This document shows, piece by piece, positions 58,340-64,000 of a DNA stretch of 64,000 nt. The notes under the pieces are model-generated. The model was not told the origin of the DNA, did no database searches, and saw only the letters and a list, made by a program, of their open reading frames with translations. The position numbers and the translations under genes are program-made. The stretch's first letter is position 1, and each line of letters opens with the position of its first letter. Source of the stretch: Algicola sagamiensis DSM 14643 (GTDB taxonomy: Bacteria > Pseudomonadota > Gammaproteobacteria > Enterobacterales > Alteromonadaceae); assembly GCF_000374485.1 (NCBI RefSeq), contig NZ_KB894497.1, positions 62,001 through 126,000 of the forward strand. The letters are read 5' to 3'.

Positions 58340-58783
58340 CTAGAATTTTGATTGATGGTAGGCAAAATCACGGACACGAGAATCTTTGTCAAACTTAATG
58401 ATAATTGTGAGTGTACGTTGGCTCGTTGATGCTGCACCTGTGCTTGCGTTATAACCGCCACCGAGACCACCTGCTGCTTTTGGGCCAAAACCAAGAATCA
58501 AAGCAGAAATACCACCAGAGCTTGTGGAATAAGCTGAATCAGTAGAAACTTTATCATAAACCCAAACTTCACGTCTTTCTTCATCTGTTGAGACGATATT
58601 TGGGGAACCAAGGATTTGGATGACATCTGCTGTCGTCATACCTTCGCGAATTTCACGTTGTACTTTACCAACCGAAATGCGATCACCAGAGTCATCACGG
58701 ATATCAGCTCTATGATCAGCAGTTGATTTGCATCCCGATAAAATAGTTAATAGAGGAATAATTGATAAAATTAGATTTTTCAT
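58340..58783 (-). CDS. SmpA/OmlA (BamE)-like lipoprotein
   Basis: 147 residues, lipobox LSGC (residues 15-18). The core VGKVQREIREGMTTADVIQILGSPNIVSTDEERREVWVYDKV is the SmpA/OmlA fold used by BamE. A Gly/Ser-rich loop (GFGPKAAGGLGGGYNASTGA) separates it from a final strand LTIIIKFDKDSRVRDFAY. It is probably not the housekeeping BamE, which is shorter and lies elsewhere in most genomes, but an operon-specific relative working with the two paralogous lipoproteins downstream. Confidence 0.8.
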   Translation of the reverse strand: MKNLILSIIPLLTILSGCKSTADHRADIRDDSGDRISVGKVQREIREGMTTADVIQILGSPNIVSTDEERREVWVYDKVSTDSAYSTSSGGISALILGFGPKAAGGLGGGYNASTGAASTSQRTLTIIIKFDKDSRVRDFAYHQSKF

Positions 58784-58930
58784 AGTGTTAGCTCAACTTG
58801 CTTCAAAAAAACGCCAAAATTATATCAATTCAAGCGTTATAAATTAAGTAAAAAGGATTAATTTTACTCAAAAAGAACGAATGTATGCAAAGTTTGTGTA
58901 TGGTGAACAATGTGGTAGGGGTTCGAACAG

Positions 58931-58956
58931 AAAAAGCGCGGCTGGGGTTGCCGCGC
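58931..58956 (-). terminator. Intrinsic terminator of the CsrB-type RNA
   Basis: On the minus strand GCGCGGC-AACCCCA-GCCGCGC followed by TTTTT: seven GC-rich pairs and a T5 tract. Confidence 0.95.
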
Positions 58957-59160
58957 AATCAGTAATGAGAAATTCCTTTTCCCGCATCCTTGTGATCCTT
59001 GTGCCATCACCGCGTCCTGCTCTCAAACGGTCCTCGATGTTTGAGTAAGTCCTATGCTATCCTTGTCTTACTCCTTTTGTCCTACCGCGTCCTGCGTGTG
59101 CTTCAATCCCGAAGCGCGTCCTTTCCTTGTCCCTACATGATGAATTCTAGAGAGCTTTCT
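58931..59160 (-). ncRNA. csrB: CsrB/CsrC/RsmZ-type CsrA-sequestering small RNA
   Basis: About 230 nt on the minus strand in a gap without genes. The plus strand shows TCC fourteen times between 58974 and 59132, which is GGA in the RNA; twelve are AGGA and two GGGA, the core of CsrA sites. Several lie in hairpin loops: stems at 59100-59115 (GCTTC/GAAGC), 59043-59073 (GAGTAAG/CTTACTC, two AGGA inside), 59024-59043 (CAAAC/GTTTG) and 58992-59010 (GTGAT/ATCAC). A strong terminator ends it, TATAAT precedes it, and a UvrY/GacA box lies further upstream. Known RNAs of this type titrate the translation regulator CsrA. The symbol is by function class; whether it is orthologous to csrB or csrC cannot be told. 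The 5' end is inferred from the -10 box. Confidence 0.9.
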
Positions 59161-59166
59161 TGTTGA

Positions 59167-59172
59167 ATTATA
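59167..59172 (-). promoter_or_regulatory. -10 box of the CsrB-type RNA
   Basis: TATAAT on the minus strand. The region 17 bp upstream is a T run without a TTGACA-like hexamer, as expected for a promoter that needs an activator. The start point should be near 59160. Confidence 0.75.
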
Positions 59173-59296
59173 GATAGCTTTTGGAAAAAAAATGAGAATG
59201 AAATTCTTAAATCCGAATAAAGATCAATTAAAACAATAGGTTTATCAGGACTTTTTCCAAATTTCCGAATAAAAATAAAGGAAAAGCGCACGTGAG

Positions 59297-59314
59297 TGTA
59301 AGATATTTCTCACA
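59297..59314. promoter_or_regulatory. UvrY/GacA/VarA response-regulator box
   Basis: TGTAAGATATTTCTCACA matches the TGTAAG-N6-CTTACA activator site of Csr/Rsm RNA genes at 11 of 12 defined positions. It lies about 140-155 bp upstream of the inferred RNA start, a distance typical for such genes, and 12 bp past the truncated metR stop. Confidence 0.85.
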
Positions 59315-59325
59315 CCTAATATCGC

Positions 59326-59601
59326 TCATTTCTTTTGCTGAGAAAATACATCTTTAAGCTTATCCTCAGTTGATTGGAGTTCTGGCAGGACTTTTTCGGC
59401 GCATTTCAGCAAAATTAAACCTTCTTCAGTTAGTCGAATTGGAGGATTTCGATAAAAAAGGCGTTGATTTAATCGATCTTCTAGAGACTTTATTTGATGG
59501 GAAAGTGCTGATGGTGTGACATGGAGTTGTTCAGAAGCTCTTGTAAGGCTTCCCGCCCGATAGATAGCGACAATGCTTTTTAAGTGTTTGACTTCCAACA
59601 T
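59326..59601 (-). CDS. metR: Truncated MetR: LysR-type DNA-binding domain only (91 aa)
   Basis: MLEVKHLKSIVAIYRAGSLT starts like E. coli MetR ([20 protein letters not shown]), and the HTH region RASEQLHVTPSALSHQIKSL is intact. The protein stops at residue 91 after a helix (LPELQSTEDKLKDVFSQQKK), whereas MetR is about 300 residues with a homocysteine-binding domain. The sequence after the stop is the control region of the CsrB-type RNA, not a frameshifted remainder. So it is either a working HTH-only regulator or a decaying gene. Divergent from metE, with MetR-type boxes between them. Confidence 0.8.
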   Translation of the reverse strand: MLEVKHLKSIVAIYRAGSLTRASEQLHVTPSALSHQIKSLEDRLNQRLFYRNPPIRLTEEGLILLKCAEKVLPELQSTEDKLKDVFSQQKK

Positions 59602-59603
59602 GA

Positions 59604-59637
59604 TGAAATTATTTCAACCTCTTTTGAAAAAAGCTCA
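59604..59637. promoter_or_regulatory. Two MetR-type boxes between metR and metE
   Basis: TGAAATTATTTCA at 59604-59616 is a perfect TGAA-N5-TTCA site touching the metR start codon. TGAAAAAAGCTCA at 59625-59637 has one mismatch. They are 21 bp apart, two helical turns, as in the paired MetR sites of metE promoters. Confidence 0.75.
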
Positions 59638-59666
59638 AAGCAGTTTCCAGCATAGATGTTAAATTT

Positions 59667-59690
59667 GGATGTGTAAACATCTAGACGTCC
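59667..59690. promoter_or_regulatory. Tandem MetJ met boxes before metE
   Basis: Three adjoining 8-mers compared with AGACGTCT: GGATGTGT (5/8), AAACATCT (6/8) and AGACGTCC (7/8). Contiguous 8-bp repeats are the MetJ operator pattern. They end 14 bp before the metE start codon, so methionine (as SAM) repression is likely. Confidence 0.75.
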
Positions 59691-59704
59691 AAAAGAGGGT
59701 TCTT

Positions 59705-61924
59705 ATGACAATTCATACATTGGGTTTTCCACGTATTGGAAAGAAACGAGCACTAAAATTCGCGACTGAAAAATATTGGCGCGGAGAAATCACACAAGAA
59801 GCACTACTCAAAGAGGGCAAGTCCATTCGTGCAGAAAGCTGGCGAATTCAAGCAGAGCAAGGGATTGAACTACTTCCTGTTGGAGACTTTTCTTTTTATG
59901 ATCATGTATTGGACACATCGATACTGCTTGGTGTGATCCCATCTCGCTTTCAGCCATTGATAGCAGAGCGTTTTGATTTACAGTTTTTAATGGCCAGAGG
60001 CACCAGTCCCTCTGGGAAAACGACAAAAGCTTGTCGAATGACTAAGTGGTGGAATACCAACTATCACTATATTGTTCCTGAGATCCAAGAAGATCAGGTC
60101 TTTGAACTCAATCCCCAAAAGCTTCTGGGGGAGATCAAAGAAGCAGTGGAACAAGGACATCAAGTCAAGCCTGTACTTCTTGGACCTGTGACTTATTTAT
60201 GGCTTGCTGATTATGCTGGGCGCACAGAAGAAAAACTCTCTGTATTGCCAGCACTGATAGAGTCTTACCAGTTATTACTGAATGCAATTGCTGATTCAGG
60301 TGTCACTTGGGTGCAACTGGATGAACCAATTCTTGCGCTCGAATTGGAAAAAGAATGGTGTGATAGTCTCAAGTTGGTCTATCAATCCTTCGCCGATTCA
60401 AATCTGAATATCTTACTGGCGACATATTTTGGAGATATTTCTCACCATCTATCACTGATCCAATCATTTGCAATTGAAGGTCTTCATATTGACCTCGTTT
60501 CTGAGTCAGTCGATATTGCGCAATATCATGAAGCCATTCCAAAATCTTGGGTGCTCTCTTGTGGTGTCGTGAATGGACGAAATATCTGGCGAACAGATCA
60601 AGATAAAAGAGTTGCTGGGCTTTCAAATATTTCAAAAGAGCGATCTGATAAATTTTGGCTTGCACCATCTTGCTCTTTACTTCATGTGCCGATTGATATT
60701 GATGGAGAAACGCAGTTGGCGCCAGACATTCGAGCAAATCTAGCTTTTGCGACACAAAAATGTCAGGAATTAAAGGAGATAAAAGCGAAATTAAACTCAG
60801 CGTCTCGGATCACTGCATCGCCATCGATTGATTTACCATATGCACAAGAAGCGTTAAGTTTGAGAGAAGATGCTTTTCTTCGTTCGCCTTATCGTATCCG
60901 GACCATCCAACAAAAAGCGAAGTTGGATTTGCCTTTATTTCCTACCACAACCATTGGCTCCTTTCCACAAACAAAAACAATTCGAGAAATTCGCCGTCAG
61001 TGGCGCAGAGAAGAGATCTCTGATGAGACCTATCAAGCAAAACTGAAATCAGAAGTGGCAAATTGCATCCAAGAACAAGAACAACTTGGATTGGATGTGT
61101 TGGTACATGGAGAAGCAGAACGAAACGATATGGTTGAGTTTTTTGCACAGAAGATGGAAGGGATCACCTTTAGCGAAGGAGGATGGGTACAAAGTTATGG
61201 TACACGATGTGTAAAACCACCGATTATCTATGATGAGATTATATCCAACTCGTCCATGACAACGGACTGGTATGCTTATGCACAATCACTAACCCAAAAA
61301 CCTGTGAAAGGAATGCTCACAGGGCCAGTCACGATCCTGAGCTGGTCTTTTTATCGAGAAGATATTCCAAAAGAACAGATCGCTTTTCAGATTGCGAAGG
61401 TATTGAGAAAAGAAATCCAAGACTTGGAAAAAGCTGGTGCTCAGATCATTCAGGTGGATGAGCCTGCATTTCGAGAGGGGCTTCCTTTAAAGCATTCTCA
61501 ATGGAAAGCATATTTAGCTTGGGCTGTTCATGCATTTCACATTGCGACAGGAGGCGCCAAGGATGAGACTCAGATCCATACGCATATGTGTTATTCCCAG
61601 TTTGATGACATTATTTCCGCCATCCTTGCTTTGGATGCTGATGTGATCACAATTGAGTCTGCGCGTGGTGATGCGAAGTGGTTTAAGAAGACTGAAGGCT
61701 TACAAGCACTCAATGAAATTGGCCCAGGGATCTATGATATCCATTCACCAAATATTCCTGAGATAGCGCCGTTAATTGCACGACTCAATCGGTTGAGAGA
61801 AACATTTCCAGATGAAAGGCTATGGGTGAATCCAGATTGTGGTTTAAAAACTCGAAATTGGGAGCAGTGTAGAGCGGCACTCCAAGTGATGGTTGATGCT
61901 GCTAAAGCAGCTCGTCACTGTTAA
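59705..61924 (+). CDS. metE: Cobalamin-independent methionine synthase
   Basis: Transfers the methyl group of 5-methyltetrahydropteroyl-polyglutamate to homocysteine. 739 residues from the ATG at 59705 (MTIHTLGFPRIGKKRALKFA), with GAGGG upstream. Two homologous barrels; zinc ligands His627 and Cys629 in HTHMCYSQF and Cys712 in NPDCGLKTR, with FPTTTIGSFPQTKTIREIRR opening the C-terminal barrel and VDEPAFREGLPL nearby. Divergent from the truncated metR; controlled by MetJ-type and MetR-type sites. Confidence 0.97.
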   Translation: MTIHTLGFPRIGKKRALKFATEKYWRGEITQEALLKEGKSIRAESWRIQAEQGIELLPVGDFSFYDHVLDTSILLGVIPSRFQPLIAERFDLQFLMARGTSPSGKTTKACRMTKWWNTNYHYIVPEIQEDQVFELNPQKLLGEIKEAVEQGHQVKPVLLGPVTYLWLADYAGRTEEKLSVLPALIESYQLLLNAIADSGVTWVQLDEPILALELEKEWCDSLKLVYQSFADSNLNILLATYFGDISHHLSLIQSFAIEGLHIDLVSESVDIAQYHEAIPKSWVLSCGVVNGRNIWRTDQDKRVAGLSNISKERSDKFWLAPSCSLLHVPIDIDGETQLAPDIRANLAFATQKCQELKEIKAKLNSASRITASPSIDLPYAQEALSLREDAFLRSPYRIRTIQQKAKLDLPLFPTTTIGSFPQTKTIREIRRQWRREEISDETYQAKLKSEVANCIQEQEQLGLDVLVHGEAERNDMVEFFAQKMEGITFSEGGWVQSYGTRCVKPPIIYDEIISNSSMTTDWYAYAQSLTQKPVKGMLTGPVTILSWSFYREDIPKEQIAFQIAKVLRKEIQDLEKAGAQIIQVDEPAFREGLPLKHSQWKAYLAWAVHAFHIATGGAKDETQIHTHMCYSQFDDIISAILALDADVITIESARGDAKWFKKTEGLQALNEIGPGIYDIHSPNIPEIAPLIARLNRLRETFPDERLWVNPDCGLKTRNWEQCRAALQVMVDAAKAARHC

Positions 61925-62041
61925 AAATCATACTTTAGTCGGCCAAGGATGGCTCTAAAACAAGAAAAATTCTTGAAAAATTGACATTAAATCAAGTGTC
62001 TGTAGCATGGATGCGAATTGTTATCGAAAAGGAATCAAACC

Positions 62042-62905
62042 GTGAGCGTTTTAGCCGTAGCCCCTCTGTCAACTTTCATTCAACCTTACCAGCTCCAAAT
62101 TAATCAGTTTTTACAAAAAAAACCAGCCTGTCAGTTTACAGGGTTGAATATCTCTCATCGTGATTTTGCAGAGCAGCTTCGAAAGCGTGTGGTATTCCCT
62201 TGGATTATTGATCAAAGAGAAGCCTACTTGTGTGGGCCAAATGCATATTTCTTTTGTTTGGTATCAAAAAAACCAGATGAGTATGTGAAGTATGTTTTAG
62301 ATCTTTGGACGCATGGCGAGGCGGAGTTAGGTAACTTAGCCGTCAAACCTTCAAAAGCTTGTTTGACTGCACGCGTATCTTCAGATGACACGAGAGCAGC
62401 GGATTGGATTGCCTTGGCAAGCCTAAGAGATGCAACAAATAACTTTTTTGACTTTAACGGGCCAAGAGATGGTACGGCTGGGATCACTATGCCGGTTGAT
62501 CTTGCTGCATGGTTTTATAAGACTGGATTTTCTGGTGTAAGAAATCAGACAAATATCGTTTTGAATGGTTCTTTAGAGAACCTTCAGCAGGCACAGCGTC
62601 TCTTCCAGGGAAATCACTATGTCAATTTATTCATTTCTTCGAAAGTGATCCATTTGCCTAAGAAAGCCAAATTGTTCCCGAATCACTGGGTGGTGCTTAC
62701 AAGCCACATTCTTGTGAAAAACAAACTGATCACGAATTATCAGGTGTCAGAGCTTGAAGAGATGATGGATGAGCCTGTCAGCCTTCATGTTGCGACTTGG
62801 GGCCTGGAGCAGGGACGTTTACCACTCCATTTGGCAAATCGCCGTAAAGTATTAACTTTGGGTGAGTTATTGAAGTTCTATTTTGGTTATGTGGCAGCAT
62901 TATAA
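62042..62905 (+). CDS. Unknown protein with cysteine-peptidase-like Cys and His motifs (287 aa)
   Basis: No family recognised. A GTG start with AAGGA eight bases upstream is used (a TTG at 62018 is also open). No signal peptide or membrane span is evident. Two blocks recall papain-fold peptidases: YLCGPNAYFFCL with Cys64, and FPNHWVVLTS with His215; a later VSLHVATWG could belong to the same sheet. This is an inference from short motifs only. An IALASLRDATNNFFDFNGPRDG block follows the first motif. The stop is directly joined to the ATG of the next gene (TAAATG), so both are translated together. Confidence 0.75.
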   Translation: MSVLAVAPLSTFIQPYQLQINQFLQKKPACQFTGLNISHRDFAEQLRKRVVFPWIIDQREAYLCGPNAYFFCLVSKKPDEYVKYVLDLWTHGEAELGNLAVKPSKACLTARVSSDDTRAADWIALASLRDATNNFFDFNGPRDGTAGITMPVDLAAWFYKTGFSGVRNQTNIVLNGSLENLQQAQRLFQGNHYVNLFISSKVIHLPKKAKLFPNHWVVLTSHILVKNKLITNYQVSELEEMMDEPVSLHVATWGLEQGRLPLHLANRRKVLTLGELLKFYFGYVAAL

Positions 62906-64000
62906 ATGAAGAAGATCATATTTTTGCTTATTGGATTCTTGGGTGGCCACTTGAATGCGCTTGAGTTAAAGACAATTGCACAGCAACAGTTTCAGCATCC
63001 TCTGGAACATATTCAATTTTCACCCGATGGTCAAACGCATGTCGCGATAGAAACTTTAACGAATCAACTATACATTCACCAAAAAGGAAAGCCAATTTGG
63101 TCTGTCCCACTAGGAAAGGCTTCGACGAAACAGATTGAAGTCACTAATCATTTCGCTTATGCGTTAGATTTAACGAACTTATTGACGCAAGTTTCTTTTT
63201 CAAAACAACATATTTCCCAAGAACGATTAAAACCAATGACCTATCCGCCACTTGCTGTCAAAAGTGGTGTTGAAACCTTTGGTGTTGGGATGAAAGTGCT
63301 TGATGCAACAAAATTCAATCAACTCAATGTTGATCCATCATCATTGATTTATTCCAGGCAGTATACGCTATCCTATGGTAGCTTATATGCGCTGACGACA
63401 GGGGAAGTCTCAAGTATGTTTGGAAAAGATACCTGGGTACATGTTTGGCGACAACGGGATCATCGGCTCATGGCAAAAAGAAAGGAAGGAGGATTTTTTA
63501 CATCAGATGAAATTCATGGTGCATTATGGTTACTGGAACATCAAGGTATTGCTTTAGTGGCTCAAGGCAAAACGCTCATTCGCTGGAACTTTCCTGAAGA
63601 TGAGACAGAAACGCTCGCTGAATTAGATGCAAGTATTATGCAACTTGATGAAGCGTATTTTACGAAAGGTCGTCTACTATACACGATCACGAAAAATATG
63701 TTGAACGTATGGTCCCTCAAAGGGGGAGAGCTAGCAGATAGAACTGCGAATTGTCCGTTGAAAGGAGAATTAAAAGCGAAGCCAAGTTTCTCCTACGATG
63801 GCAATTATGTGATCTTGCAAACCCAACATCGACAAACAGAAAAAACCCAGATTTTTCGACTTGGGAAGGAGAGATGTATGCCTGTCAATGGTCTTCCCGA
63901 GAATACGCAGCAGGCTGTATTTTCACCAAAACAGCCAATCATTCTCTATCAGGTTGCAGAGCGATTAACCTTGGCAGCATTTCATGAAGAAAATCAAACA
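62906..64000 (+). CDS. Exported beta-propeller-like protein (3' partial)
   Basis: An open frame of 365 codons runs from the ATG at 62906 off the right edge without a stop. A signal peptide is clear (MKKIIFLLIGFLGGHLNALE). The rest reads like WD40/PQQ-type blades: IQFSPDGQTHVAIETLTNQL, PSFSYDGNYVILQTQHR, QQAVFSPKQPIILYQVAERL, with HVW, IRW and NVW strand ends. The family is not identified. It begins right at the stop of the Cys/His-motif protein, so the two form an operon and may act together; the C-terminal part lies outside. Confidence 0.8.
   Translation, partial: MKKIIFLLIGFLGGHLNALELKTIAQQQFQHPLEHIQFSPDGQTHVAIETLTNQLYIHQKGKPIWSVPLGKASTKQIEVTNHFAYALDLTNLLTQVSFSKQHISQERLKPMTYPPLAVKSGVETFGVGMKVLDATKFNQLNVDPSSLIYSRQYTLSYGSLYALTTGEVSSMFGKDTWVHVWRQRDHRLMAKRKEGGFFTSDEIHGALWLLEHQGIALVAQGKTLIRWNFPEDETETLAELDASIMQLDEAYFTKGRLLYTITKNMLNVWSLKGGELADRTANCPLKGELKAKPSFSYDGNYVILQTQHRQTEKTQIFRLGKERCMPVNGLPENTQQAVFSPKQPIILYQVAERLTLAAFHEENQT

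Noticed and set aside
58974-59132. Repeated TCCT motifs as a CRISPR or simple repeat array
   Set aside because: Spacing is irregular and there is no long conserved repeat; the minus-strand reading as CsrA sites in hairpins explains them.
58957-59325. Possible frameshifted remainder of metR
   Set aside because: No frame after the stop resembles the LysR effector domain; the DNA instead shows the UvrY box, -10 box and GGA-rich RNA.

Overview
The window is 64 kb of chromosomal DNA from a gammaproteobacterium of moderate to low GC content. The gene order points to the Vibrionales/Alteromonadales side of the class. The supporting signs are an argC-argB-argF-argG-argH(A) operon whose last gene fuses argininosuccinate lyase to an N-acetylglutamate synthase domain, divergent from argE; tig-clpP-clpX-lon-hupB-ppiD; rnm-yciO-scpA-scpB-rluB; recX-alaS-lysC; and gloB-mltD beside yafS. 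Species cannot be fixed from the sequence alone. No phage, insertion sequence, integron or CRISPR array was seen. The window cuts the first gene at its 5' end and the last gene at its 3' end.

Layout. 1-9.5 kb: a secreted phytase-like/GDPD phosphodiesterase (partial), two exported unknown proteins, mltD, gloB, yafS, a small membrane protein, and an EamA exporter divergent from a MarR regulator. 9.5-15.5 kb: a polyol/ether-lipid-like operon (AGPS-like flavoprotein, GlpD-like dehydrogenase, FGGY kinase) with a divergent AraC regulator. 15.4-22.7 kb: arginine biosynthesis. 22.7-30.5 kb: punC/punR, tdk, an OmpA-family protein, cysE, tRNA-Trp, a holD-like gene, rimI, sodB and grxD. 30.5-41 kb: folD, a five-gene tRNA cluster (Pro, Arg, His, Leu, Pro), then the protein folding and proteolysis block. 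41-52.3 kb: rnm to typA. 52.6-57.3 kb: a membrane protein, a porin and a GH18 chitinase. 57.4-64 kb: three lipoproteins, a CsrB-type small RNA, a truncated metR, metE, and a two-gene unit of unknown function.

Regulation is the most informative part. The ORF-free stretch 58.93-59.16 kb, read on the minus strand, has the hallmarks of a CsrB/CsrC/RsmZ-type RNA: 14 GGA motifs (12 of them AGGA), hairpins that present them in loops, a strong intrinsic terminator, a TATAAT box, and an upstream 18-bp box matching the GacA/UvrY/VarA consensus at 11 of 12 defined positions. Its control region starts just after the stop codon of a metR gene cut down to its DNA-binding domain. The metR-metE gap still carries two MetR-type boxes and tandem MetJ-type met boxes. 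Other operators read from the sequence are twin 20-bp palindromes at the EamA/MarR pair, an 18-bp LacI-type (NagR-like) palindrome over the chitinase -35 box, paired ARG-box-like sites between argC and argE, and a sigma-32-type promoter before lon.

The best candidates for undescribed biology are the Csr-type RNA locus joined to the truncated metR, the three-lipoprotein operon with two tandem paralogues, the pair made of a possible cysteine-peptidase-like protein and an exported propeller-like protein at the right end, and the apparently circularly permuted GDPD barrel inside a phytase-like propeller at the left end. Coordinates of short sites were counted by hand and may be off by one or two bases.
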